Below, piece by piece: positions 1 to 6,526 of a DNA stretch of 8,294 bases. Numbering within the stretch: the stretch's first letter is position 1; every line of letters begins with the position of its first letter. The DNA is from an uncultured Oscillospiraceae bacterium (GTDB taxonomy: Bacteria > Bacillota > Clostridia > Oscillospirales > Oscillospiraceae): the NCBI GenBank assembly GCA_937915075.1, contig CALDMA010000320.1:1-8294 (forward strand), read 5' to 3'. A program made the position numbers and the translations under genes. A model generated the notes under the pieces. That model did no database searches. It was not told where the DNA came from and saw only the letters and a program-made list of their open reading frames with translations.

Positions 1-54
1 GAAATTGGCTGTTTTCTCCCGGCTCAAAATGGCGATTTTCTCCCGGCGCTAACA
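1..54. mobile_element. Probable end of an IS21-type insertion sequence with tandem terminal repeats
   Basis: Two 20-bp direct repeats lie at 6-25 and 30-49, 24 bp apart and identical at 17 of 20 positions; both share the core TTTTCTCCCGGC. Read on the minus strand the segment begins TGTTAGCGCCGGGAG, so it has a terminal TG (CA on the plus strand at 53-54). Multiple short tandem repeats near a TG...CA end are characteristic of IS21-family (IstA/IstB) elements. The boundary fits because DctP-like coding sequence resumes directly at base 55. The transposase genes would lie left of the window, so the family is inferred from the end structure alone; another IS family is possible. Confidence 0.5.
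6..49. repeat. Pair of 20-bp direct repeats (6-25 and 30-49)
   Basis: The copies TGGCTGTTTTCTCCCGGCTC and TGGCGATTTTCTCCCGGCGC differ at three positions and are separated by 4 bp. They are most simply explained as transposase binding sites at an insertion-sequence end. They are open in the dctP reading frame, but the translation there (WLFSPGS then WRFSPGA) does not resemble DctP. Confidence 0.7.
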
Positions 55-245
55 GCGTGACTATCCACACGATGGAAAACAAGTATCATCAGGCCGCATT
101 TGAGGCGTTCGGAGCCATGCCTGTCGCCATGAACTACAACGACGTGTTCACCGCGCTGCAGCAGGGCACGATCGACGCCTGCGAGAACGCCACCTCCAAC
201 TGCATCAACTCCGGTTATTATGAGGTTACCAAGAACGTTGCTCTC
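55..245 (+). pseudogene. dctP: Internal fragment of a TRAP transporter substrate-binding protein (DctP family)
   Basis: About 63 residues are left of a protein normally around 330 residues long. DctP proteins are extracytoplasmic receptors for C4-dicarboxylates, sialic acid and other organic acids, and they feed DctQ/DctM permeases. The fragment carries the family's late-middle signature: TMENKYHQAAFEAFGA, then NDVFTALQQGTIDACEN, then SGYYEVTKNVAL. In intact proteins this stretch is followed by a TNH-type motif, but here it changes at about base 245 to LLR and a stop (255-257). The 5' side is cut by the probable insertion-sequence end. There is no signal peptide, ribosome binding site or DctQ/DctM nearby, so it is a remnant. 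It is about 62% GC, like the right-hand operon and unlike the genes directly to its right. Confidence 0.8.
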
Positions 246-840
246 CTTTTAAGATGACGCTTTCTGTACCATCGGGATAGTTTTTTAAATCCTGATAAAG
301 AAAACGCTTCTTGATAAAACTGCTGTCTCCGCCGAGGACATCAACGAGAGCAAAAGCAAATGGCAGCGCTGTTGCGGGACCTCGGCTGGTAATCAAGTTA
401 CCATCCTTTACAACAACGTCATTCACGTAATGGGCATCCGAGTAAAATGGCTCAGTCTTTTGACCGGGGTAAGCGGTCATTGTTTTGCCTGTCAGAACAC
501 CTGCCTTAGCTAACACATTTGGAGCAGCACACATAGCTGCAACAAATTTCCCGTGTTTATTGTAATAACGTACCAAATCAAGAACGCGTGAGTCGTTCAG
601 CATTGCGTCTACACCAGACCATCCGCCAGGGAGAATGAGCATATCATAGTTGAAAAATGAGGTGAGATCATCGTTTAAGATGTAATCTGCCTCTATTTTT
701 ATGTCGTGAGCACCAGATACAAGGGCTTCGGCAATGCTCATGCTGTCGCAGGAAAAGCCGCTTCTTCGCAATACATCAATAATCTCAACAGTTTCGCCCT
801 CTTCAAAGCCAGGGGCGAGCACAATCAGAGCTTTTGCCAT
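226..840 (-). CDS. DJ-1/PfpI family protein
   Basis: A 204-residue protein of the DJ-1/ThiJ/PfpI (class I glutamine amidotransferase-like) family. It shows the nucleophile elbow AAMCAAPNVLAKAG with the reactive Cys104, the conserved acidic residue Glu16 in FEEGETVE (equivalent to human DJ-1 Glu18), and the family signature TSRGPATALPFAFALVDVL at 151-169. Members include glyoxalases, claimed deglycases, chaperones and redox sensors, so the reaction cannot be fixed. The ATG start follows ATAGGAGAG at a good distance, and only 18 bp separate the gene from the racemase-like gene upstream, so it is the last gene of the tct operon. The C-terminal end is odd: the final residues (about QRSW) and the TAA stop are encoded by the antisense strand of the dctP scrap, so the original 3' end has probably been replaced. 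No terminator is visible after the stop. Confidence 0.88.
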   Translation of the reverse strand: MAKALIVLAPGFEEGETVEIIDVLRRSGFSCDSMSIAEALVSGAHDIKIEADYILNDDLTSFFNYDMLILPGGWSGVDAMLNDSRVLDLVRYYNKHGKFVAAMCAAPNVLAKAGVLTGKTMTAYPGQKTEPFYSDAHYVNDVVVKDGNLITSRGPATALPFAFALVDVLGGDSSFIKKRFLYQDLKNYPDGTESVILKGEQRSW

Positions 841-858
841 AGTACTCTCCTATCTAAC

Positions 859-1683
859 TTAATGCAGACAGTCATAATCCATGCGGAAAGAGTCTTCGTA
901 AGTCTTGAAAATTCGAAGCATCGTTTCTCTATCCGGATGGCCGTATACACATAGCTTTCGTGATGCCTGAACACCAAGAGGTTTGAGGTCGACCAGTGCT
1001 TCGGCTGCCTTGACTGCGGTACTGACGGCATCAAGAACAGGGACGCCATCAATGCCGCTTTGTGTTAAACCGGCCTTATACGCAAGCGTCTGTGTACCGT
1101 TAGAAAAGGGGATAATTGCCGATGCACCGTCCTCAATTGCCTTACGGGAGGTAGCGATAAAACGATCGAGAACCGAATCGGGGTTGTTGTATGAGCCATA
1201 GGTTTCGGAGCTGTTTGTGTTAAACCAGTATGCGCCGGCGAACTTATCCCGGAGTCCATAGCTTTCAACCTTCTGCGAATAACGTTCCATCAGATGCGGG
1301 GACTGGCATACGATAGCAAACTTGTTACTTAACATTGCCGCAGCATAGATAACAGACTGAAAAATGCCAACTACCGGAATATCTAACATTTCACGTCCTT
1401 CGGTCAATCCCTGATCAACAGGGCAACCAATGATAAAGGCATTATATCCATCTTGCTGTGCTCGAAACATGTTATTAAAGACTTGAGCAGTTGCATAGTA
1501 TTCCGTAAAACGATAGGAAGAAAACTCATGAGCAAAACGAGGTAAACCGGTTACATATACCTCTGTGCCGGGACGAGCCGCACGATTACACTGGAGTTCA
1601 AGGTGTTTCCCCTCTTCTAAGAAATAGTCACCATTTTCCTTTTCATAGCGATATGTACCGCCACTCTGAAACCAAATTTTCAT
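859..1683 (-). CDS. Asp/Glu/hydantoin racemase superfamily protein
   Basis: A 274-residue cytoplasmic protein. The motif FIIGCPVDQGLTEGREMLDIP at about 83-103 matches the first catalytic-cysteine motif of hydantoin racemase-like enzymes (Cys87). Enzymes with two cysteines racemise amino acids or hydantoins or isomerise maleate to fumarate; arylmalonate decarboxylase uses only one. Here the expected second cysteine motif (GCAG-like) reads IIPFSNG at 190-196, with Ser194 at the cysteine position by my alignment, so ordinary two-base racemisation is doubtful. The N-terminus MKIWFQSGGTY resembles a poorly characterised subfamily that begins with MKIWYQS. The ATG follows AAGGAGA by about 10 nt. 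The gene lies 27 bp after tctC and 18 bp before the DJ-1 gene, so it probably acts on the imported acid. Superfamily is confident; substrate is unknown. Confidence 0.82.
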   Translation of the reverse strand: MKIWFQSGGTYRYEKENGDYFLEEGKHLELQCNRAARPGTEVYVTGLPRFAHEFSSYRFTEYYATAQVFNNMFRAQQDGYNAFIIGCPVDQGLTEGREMLDIPVVGIFQSVIYAAAMLSNKFAIVCQSPHLMERYSQKVESYGLRDKFAGAYWFNTNSSETYGSYNNPDSVLDRFIATSRKAIEDGASAIIPFSNGTQTLAYKAGLTQSGIDGVPVLDAVSTAVKAAEALVDLKPLGVQASRKLCVYGHPDRETMLRIFKTYEDSFRMDYDCLH

Positions 1684-1710
1684 TGTTTTTAGATCTCCTT
1701 ATAACGGTAA

Positions 1711-2733
1711 TTATTTGCTTTGGTCAAGGCCCATCTCAAGCATAGATGCTTTAAGAGCGCTCATTGTCTGTTTGGTTTCCTCACCAGACATAAAATAGGC
1801 TTCTGTGGAATTTGCGGCGAGCGTATCAATGCATTCCTGGTCTGCAACAGTCTCTTCAAGAATGTTCTGCATATAGGCAACGATTTCAGCGGGAGTTTCC
1901 TTAGGCATAGTAACGGTATAGTACGTTGCACACTTGACGGTTTGGTAGCCTAACTCACCAGTGCAGGGAATATCGGGTGTAAAAGGACTACGCTCGTCAC
2001 CATAACTGCAAAGACAAATAACATCACCAGATTCAACGTATTGCGAAATGCTGCCCCATGTGCCGACAAAAATGTCCAATTCACCAGCAATGAAAGCAAT
2101 CGTGCGTTCACCAGCAGCACCAATAGACACTTCAGTAGCATCGATACCGCAGTCCTGAATCAGGGAAGTAACAGGGATTTCATTAAGGGTGCCATAAGAG
2201 GTTGCGATGTTTAATTCCTGCGGATGCGACTTGGAATATTCGACAAGTTCATTAAAGGTAGAGATATTGTGGTTTTCAGAAAAATCTTTTGTAATTGCGA
2301 CCCAATAGCCGCCGCCTTTAGCAATGTTGCCAACAAAGGTAACGTCTTCGATAGAATCAAAATCGGTAATATTCTGTACATCACAGAGGGTAACGTTTGC
2401 AGTTGTAATACTCATGGTATATCCGTCCGGTTCGGCATTGATAGTGTCACGATAAGAGTCAACTTGACTGGCCGTAGAGTTGACAATGACATTTACAGGC
2501 AGATATTTTGCCAAAATCTGCGCAAATGCGCGAACATTTGTATCGACGGTCGAACCCGAATTCGATCCATTAATTGTAATGGCCAATTTAGGATAATCAA
2601 GAGATTTTTCTGTATCGATATTATTGGAATTATCTGATACAGCCGAGGTATCAGGCGATTTCTCTGCACAGCCGACAAACAGGACTGCAAACATGGCGCA
2701 TGCCATGATGAGAGCTAAGAGTTTCTTTTTCAT
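1711..2733 (-). CDS. tctC: Tripartite tricarboxylate transporter substrate-binding lipoprotein (TctC/Bug family)
   Basis: A 340-residue solute receptor that would capture a carboxylate outside the membrane and hand it to TctAB. A charged start (MKKK), a hydrophobic stretch and a lipobox ending in LFVGC give a signal peptide with Cys22 as the likely lipidated residue, followed by a Ser/Asn/Asp-rich linker. The mature protein starts with YPKLAITINGSNSGSTVDTNVR and continues with the TctC/Bug-like segment VNVIVNSTASQVDSYRDTINAEPDGYTM (in parts), where family members hold the ligand. I chose the ATG at 2733, eight bases after AAGGAG; an in-frame TTG at 2739 lies too close to that site. The gene follows tctA by 21 bp. 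Being a lipoprotein rather than a free periplasmic protein suggests a Gram-positive type envelope. The ligand cannot be deduced. Confidence 0.88.
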   Translation of the reverse strand: MKKKLLALIMACAMFAVLFVGCAEKSPDTSAVSDNSNNIDTEKSLDYPKLAITINGSNSGSTVDTNVRAFAQILAKYLPVNVIVNSTASQVDSYRDTINAEPDGYTMSITTANVTLCDVQNITDFDSIEDVTFVGNIAKGGGYWVAITKDFSENHNISTFNELVEYSKSHPQELNIATSYGTLNEIPVTSLIQDCGIDATEVSIGAAGERTIAFIAGELDIFVGTWGSISQYVESGDVICLCSYGDERSPFTPDIPCTGELGYQTVKCATYYTVTMPKETPAEIVAYMQNILEETVADQECIDTLAANSTEAYFMSGEETKQTMSALKASMLEMGLDQSK

Positions 2734-2754
2734 AATCAAATCTCCTTATATTTA

Positions 2755-4278
2755 TTATGACTGGGATAGTTCTGCAGCTTTACGAACTTTTGATGCTTTA
2801 ACGGTTTTTCTAATAGAATCAAACAAAGAAATTGCGGCGAGTATCAGAAAAACAACAGCAATGGGGCGAGTAAACATATCCATGTAGTTGCCACGGCTAA
2901 GTTGCATGGCATGGATAAAGTTTTTTTCAATGATCGCACTAAGAATATAACCGAGCAGAATGGGAGCAGTGGGAACACCGGCCTTTTTCATGGCGTATCC
3001 GATGACGCCGCCGATGATAAATACAAAGATATCTGTGTAACTGTTTCTTGCGCTGTATGCACCGATGATGCACATCATCATAACAAAAACCATGACAATA
3101 CGGCGCGGTGCGGTTAAGACTTTAATGTAACCCTTTAGAACGACTCTCTCGACAATAACCATAACGAGGTTGGAGACAAAACAAATTGCAAAAATAAAAT
3201 AGATCAAAGAGGCGTTCTTCGTGAAGACTAAGGGGCCGCACTGAACATTATGGAGCGTGAGAGCACTAAGCAAGATCGCTGTAGCACCACTTCCTGGAAT
3301 ACCAAGGGCCAACATTGGCGTCATAGCACCACCCATACAGGCGTTGTTTGCAGTTTCCGAGGCGATGATACCGTCAATATCTCCTTTTCCGAAAGTCTCC
3401 GGATGTTTCGAACTGTTTTTAGCAGTCATATAGGAGATTAGGCTTGCACTCGATGCACCGACGCCAGGAAGAACACCAACATAAGTTCCGATTATGGAGG
3501 AACGCAGGATATTTTTCCAATGCAGAAGGAGCTCTCTTGCAGAAATACCATATCCTTTAAACTTCTCGACCTCCATATCCTCGGCTTGAGCATCTTCGCG
3601 ATTTGCGGCAAGCTTGAGAAGCTCTGGCACAGCAAAAATACCACACATTAGAGCCGTGGTTGTGATTCCACCAGATAGAGCTGAAATACCAAAGTCATAC
3701 CTTGCAATGCCGGAGACGGGATCAGGGCCAGTCATTGCAAGAGCCATTCCGAATGTGGAAGCCAAAATTCCTTTCCATACATCATCACCAGCAATGGAGA
3801 TAATCATTGCCAGAGAAAACATACCAATGGCAAAATATTCCCATCCGCCGAATTTGAGGGCGACCTTGCCCATCAGTGGAGCAAGAAACATTAACAGAAC
3901 ATAGCTGAAGCATCCGCCAATAAAGCTGGTAAGGATGCCTATACCACATGCTCGTCCGGCTTCACCGCGTAAAGCCATTGGACTGCCGTCAAAGGTTGTT
4001 GCAATAGAAGATGTGGTTCCGGGAATATTTAAAGTAATCGCCGAAATCAATCCGCCCGACAGAGCGCCAATATAGCAGGATATCAAAACCGCCATCGCTG
4101 TTTCAGAATTCATACTGTAGGTAAGCGGCAATGAAAGAATAAGCGCCATGTTAACGGAAACACCTGGTAGAGCACCAAGAAGGATTCCAAGGGCCGTAAA
4201 TGCAAAAATCAAGAGAAGAAACTTAGGGGATGAAAAAATTGTTGCGAGACTTGCTCCAAAATATTGAAAAGATGCCAC
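2755..4278 (-). CDS. tctA: Tripartite tricarboxylate transporter large permease subunit (TctA family)
   Basis: A 507-residue integral membrane protein, the normal length for TctA, which forms the ion-driven translocation channel. The family signature NIPGTTSSIATTFDGSPM followed by GEAGRA is at about 84-110. The two internally related halves show LLGALPGVSVN near 33-43 and GVLPGVGASSAS near 268-279, and a second conserved loop, LGIPGSGATAILLSAL, is at about 325-340. About ten or more hydrophobic segments span the chain, with a charged cytoplasmic-type stretch near 226-245 (NREDAQAEDMEVEKFKG). The start is GTG at 4278, preceded by AAAGGAGGGG with a 6-7 nt gap. It begins 12 bp after the end of tctB. 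No truncation is seen. Confidence 0.95.
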   Translation of the reverse strand: MASFQYFGASLATIFSSPKFLLLIFAFTALGILLGALPGVSVNMALILSLPLTYSMNSETAMAVLISCYIGALSGGLISAITLNIPGTTSSIATTFDGSPMALRGEAGRACGIGILTSFIGGCFSYVLLMFLAPLMGKVALKFGGWEYFAIGMFSLAMIISIAGDDVWKGILASTFGMALAMTGPDPVSGIARYDFGISALSGGITTTALMCGIFAVPELLKLAANREDAQAEDMEVEKFKGYGISARELLLHWKNILRSSIIGTYVGVLPGVGASSASLISYMTAKNSSKHPETFGKGDIDGIIASETANNACMGGAMTPMLALGIPGSGATAILLSALTLHNVQCGPLVFTKNASLIYFIFAICFVSNLVMVIVERVVLKGYIKVLTAPRRIVMVFVMMMCIIGAYSARNSYTDIFVFIIGGVIGYAMKKAGVPTAPILLGYILSAIIEKNFIHAMQLSRGNYMDMFTRPIAVVFLILAAISLFDSIRKTVKASKVRKAAELSQS

Positions 4279-4290
4279 GATACCCCTCCT

Positions 4291-4821
4291 TTAAAGAATC
4301 TTTGATAGAAAAGGCTTAAGAATACCCATCGGAAGTAAACTGGAAAAGCAATAGTAAAAAACGAAATAGAGAACTGTGGGTGCTACAATAGATAAAATTA
4401 TGTAAAGCTTATAGTTTCGAGATTCCTTTTTTTCCAGAATGATAAACAAAAGGAACATGGTAATCGGCATAGTGAGAATAAAACCAAATGTTTTTAATAC
4501 AGATGCTGCACCAAGAAGTACGATGATTGCTTCGACCACCTGAAGTAGACCGCTTTCTTTTTGGTTCTTAGCGCGCATGCTCTCAGCAATCCGTGCGTCC
4601 TTGGGAATTTTTCGCATCGCGGAGATGCCCCGTATTAGCATTACTGTCGCACACAGTGCAACCATTACACCGATTATACGAGGAAACGCTGCTACACTGA
4701 TGAGATTCTTGCTGTTCGTTTTAAAATGAAATGTTTCCAAATAATAACCGATGGCAAAAAGTAAACCACAAATTCCAACACCAATATTACTTTTTGCCTC
4801 TTTAATCTTTTTGTAGTCCAA
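4291..4821 (-). CDS. tctB: Tripartite tricarboxylate transporter small permease subunit (TctB family)
   Basis: A 176-residue membrane protein with the TctB pattern: a first helix at about 12-28, a second at about 45-65, a charged cytoplasmic loop (about 69-92), then a long hydrophobic pair at about 95-128 and a last helix at about 138-160 ending in the family-typical LLPMGIL. TctB is the small partner of TctA in the uptake complex. The start is taken as TTG at 4821 because a very strong site, AAAGGAGGG, lies 7 nt upstream. A longer frame exists back to 4863, but it would read through that site and adds an unconvincing hydrophobic lead. This is the first gene of the operon. The order B-A-C differs from the common C-B-A. 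Row 4381-4440 is only 27% GC. Confidence 0.9.
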   Translation of the reverse strand: MDYKKIKEAKSNIGVGICGLLFAIGYYLETFHFKTNSKNLISVAAFPRIIGVMVALCATVMLIRGISAMRKIPKDARIAESMRAKNQKESGLLQVVEAIIVLLGAASVLKTFGFILTMPITMFLLFIILEKKESRNYKLYIILSIVAPTVLYFVFYYCFSSLLPMGILKPFLSKIL

Positions 4822-4875
4822 TGATTTCCCTCCTTTTAAAATGCAGATGAAAAGTAGTATCAATATTTATCGCTT

Positions 4876-4904
4876 ATATTACATCCCTCCAAATAGTTTG
4901 TACA
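4876..4904 (-). promoter_or_regulatory. Candidate sigma-A promoter for the tctBAC operon
   Basis: Read on the minus strand, TGTACA (4899-4904) and TAATAT (4876-4881) are separated by 17 bp, each matching the consensus at 4 of 6 positions. Transcription would begin near 4869, leaving a leader of about 47 nt before the TTG start of tctB. The match is modest and AT-rich DNA gives such hits by chance. Confidence 0.3.
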
Positions 4905-4920
4905 TAATTGCAGAAATCAG

Positions 4921-4950
4921 TGTATCATGGTTGCTATTTTACTGTATCAT
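4921..4950. promoter_or_regulatory. Direct repeat TGTATCAT x2, candidate operator
   Basis: TGTATCAT occurs at 4921-4928 and exactly again at 4943-4950, so the copies are 22 bp apart, close to two helical turns. The pair lies just upstream of the candidate tctB promoter, where an activator could bind. No regulator gene is present in the window. Chance occurrence cannot be excluded. Confidence 0.3.
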
Positions 4951-4985
4951 CACGCAATGGAAAAGCAGACATTTTTTCAGCCTGC

Positions 4986-5000
4986 GCAACAATTGGTTGC
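4986..5000. promoter_or_regulatory. Inverted repeat GCAAC-N5-GTTGC, candidate operator
   Basis: Perfect 5-bp arms flank the spacer AATTG, near the middle of the 410-bp divergent control region. There is no following T-run, so it looks more like a protein binding site than a terminator. The short arms keep this tentative. Confidence 0.25.
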
Positions 5001-5046
5001 TAATTTTCGCACTTTTAGTTCTAAGTGATGTTTTCTTCGCACAGCA

Positions 5047-5076
5047 GAGCTCATCGAATGAGATGAACTCTTTTTT
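5047..5076 (+). terminator. Terminator-like hairpin upstream of the hydratase operon
   Basis: GAGCTCATC (5047-5055) and GATGAACTC (5062-5070) can pair over 9 bp with one C-A mismatch around the loop GAATGA, and TTTTTT follows immediately (5071-5076). This has intrinsic-terminator form on the plus strand, though the stem is not GC-rich. It lies before the best promoter of the plus operon, so it could insulate that operon, end a short upstream transcript, act as an attenuator, or be a relic of a lost gene. Confidence 0.4.
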
Positions 5077-5152
5077 GCAACTGTTGGGTGCACAAGAGGA
5101 ACTTTTCTGTGCTGTTTATGCAATTGTGTTCGTGATAAATTGAAAATGGCAT

Positions 5153-5181
5153 TTGAAAGAGCCGGGCTTCATGGCTATAGA
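5153..5181 (+). promoter_or_regulatory. Candidate sigma-A promoter for the hydratase-citrate lyase operon
   Basis: TTGAAA (5153-5158, 5 of 6 consensus matches) and TATAGA (5176-5181, 4 of 6) are separated by exactly 17 bp. Transcription would start near 5188 and give a leader of about 44 nt ending at the ribosome binding site AAGGAG (5212-5217). The short palindrome AGCCGGGCT (5160-5168) sits in the spacer and could be a repressor contact, but it is only a 9-bp match. Confidence 0.5.
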
Positions 5182-5231
5182 ACAAAGTGCTTTAGTGAAA
5201 CTATTAGTTTTAAGGAGAAGTATTTATTAGT

Positions 5232-6512
5232 ATGGGCAAAACAGCAATCATGAAGATCATGGAACGAGCCTGCGACCATGAAGTGAAAATCGGTGACCGT
5301 GTCTGGTGCCATGTTGACCTCGCGTCTGCGCGCGATTTCGGCGGCGCGAACTGCGTGCTGCAATTTGAAAAGGAGATGGGTAAGGACGCAAAGGTGTGGG
5401 ATTCGGATAAGATCGCTTACACTTTCGACCTACAGGCACCGTCTCACTCTGAGAAGGTCTCAAACAACCAGAAGATCATCCGCGAGTTCGCCAAGCGTCA
5501 GGGCATCAAAAACCTTTTTGACATCAACCACGGCATTGGGCAGCACGTCATGCTGGAGGCAGGCCTTATCAAGCCCGGTGACGTTGTGCTTGGCACCGAC
5601 AGCCACATGAATCTGCTCGGTGCGGTCGGTGCGTTTGCAACGGGCGTCGGCAACTCCGACGTGGCCGCATCCTACATCGGCGGTCTGAGCTGGTTCCGCG
5701 TGCCCGAGACGATGAAGATCGAGGTCATCGGCGAGTTCCAGAAGGGCGTGTGCATGCGAGACCTTCTGACCTATATCGTCGGTGATCTTGGCGCGGGCGG
5801 CATGGACTATCTCGCTGTGGAATTTACCGGCGAGACCATCGACAATGCCAATCTTGCCGAACGCATCACCCTCTGCTCCATGGTTACGGAGATGAGCGGC
5901 AAGGTGCCTCTCATCATGCCGAGCGGCGAAGTGCTCGACTGGATGGTCGAGCGCGCGGGAGAAGATGTCAAAGAGCGCATTGGTACCCTCTCTGCCGACG
6001 CGGATGCACAGTACTGCAGGGGCCTGTACTACGATGTGAGCAATTTGACACCGATGGTGTCCTGTCCAGATGCGCCGGACAATGTCAAGCCTGTGATCGA
6101 GGTTGCTGGCACGCACGTCGACCAGGTACATATCGGCTCGTGTTCCAACGGTCGCTTTGAGGACATTGAGGCTGCCTATCAGGTCCTGATGACGGGCGGC
6201 GGCAAGGTCGACCCTGCCACGCGCGTCATCATCACGCCGAGCACCACTGAGGTACAGCTTGCCTGCGCCAAAGCCGGCATGATCGAAAAGTTTCTTGAGG
6301 CGGGCATCGTCTTCACGAACCCGACCTGCGCGCTCTGCACGGCAGAGCATTACGGCGCACTGCCGAACGGCGATGTCGGCTGTGCCACCAACAACCGCAA
6401 CTTCATCGGCAAGGTCGGCAAGGGCAGCCACACCTACCTGATGAGCCCGATGACCGCTATGGCTACCGCCATCCGCGGTTGCATCACCGACCCGAGAGAC
6501 ATTCTCGGCTGA
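5232..6512 (+). CDS. Aconitase/3-isopropylmalate dehydratase-type hydratase, large subunit (LeuC-like)
   Basis: A 426-residue protein of the short, two-subunit LeuC/homoaconitase class, which uses a [4Fe-4S] cluster to dehydrate and rehydrate 2-hydroxy di- or tricarboxylates. Cluster ligands are visible: Cys304 in HIGSCSNGR, and Cys366 and Cys369 in NPTCALC. Also conserved are GTDSH at 121-125, GVGNSDVA near 138-145, and the late block NRNFIGKVG...TYLMSP. The residue after DSH is Met126, where LeuC and aconitase usually have Thr. The ATG follows AAGGAG by 14 nt, which is long; an ATT codon at 5226 is better spaced but less likely. With citDEF downstream and no leuA or leuB, catabolic hydration of, for example, mesaconate, citraconate, aconitate or dimethylmaleate is more likely than leucine synthesis. 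Confidence 0.88.
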   Translation: MGKTAIMKIMERACDHEVKIGDRVWCHVDLASARDFGGANCVLQFEKEMGKDAKVWDSDKIAYTFDLQAPSHSEKVSNNQKIIREFAKRQGIKNLFDINHGIGQHVMLEAGLIKPGDVVLGTDSHMNLLGAVGAFATGVGNSDVAASYIGGLSWFRVPETMKIEVIGEFQKGVCMRDLLTYIVGDLGAGGMDYLAVEFTGETIDNANLAERITLCSMVTEMSGKVPLIMPSGEVLDWMVERAGEDVKERIGTLSADADAQYCRGLYYDVSNLTPMVSCPDAPDNVKPVIEVAGTHVDQVHIGSCSNGRFEDIEAAYQVLMTGGGKVDPATRVIITPSTTEVQLACAKAGMIEKFLEAGIVFTNPTCALCTAEHYGALPNGDVGCATNNRNFIGKVGKGSHTYLMSPMTAMATAIRGCITDPRDILG

Positions 6513-6526
6513 GAGGAGAAGAGAAT

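Larger units (their letters stand above)
4822..5231. other. Divergent control region between the two operons
   Basis: This 410-bp AT-rich stretch separates the start of tctB (leftward) from the start of the hydratase large subunit (rightward). It holds the candidate promoters, direct repeat, inverted repeat and terminator-like hairpin listed separately. A plus-strand open frame of 100 codons (4841-5143) has no ribosome binding site, matches no family I know and overlaps the tctB leader, so I do not call a gene. Confidence 0.6.

Noticed and set aside
2224..2637. 137-codon plus-strand frame opposite tctC
   Set aside because: It is a shadow of the clearly coding tctC; no ribosome binding site and no recognisable domain.
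4822..4863. N-terminal extension of TctB to a TTG at 4863
   Set aside because: The strong AAAGGAGGG site lies inside this extension and directs the start at 4821 instead.
4929..5002. GGTTGCTA repeated at 4929-4936 and 4995-5002
   Set aside because: An 8-bp match 66 bp apart in AT-rich DNA with no further shared structure is likely chance.
4841..5143. 100-codon plus-strand open frame with hydrophobic stretches in the divergent region
   Set aside because: No ribosome binding site, it overlaps the tctB leader, resembles no family I recognise, and AT-rich DNA readily gives hydrophobic frames.
5160..5168. AGCCGGGCT palindrome in the promoter spacer as a separate operator
   Set aside because: Only 4-bp arms; too short to support alone, so it is mentioned only within the promoter entry.
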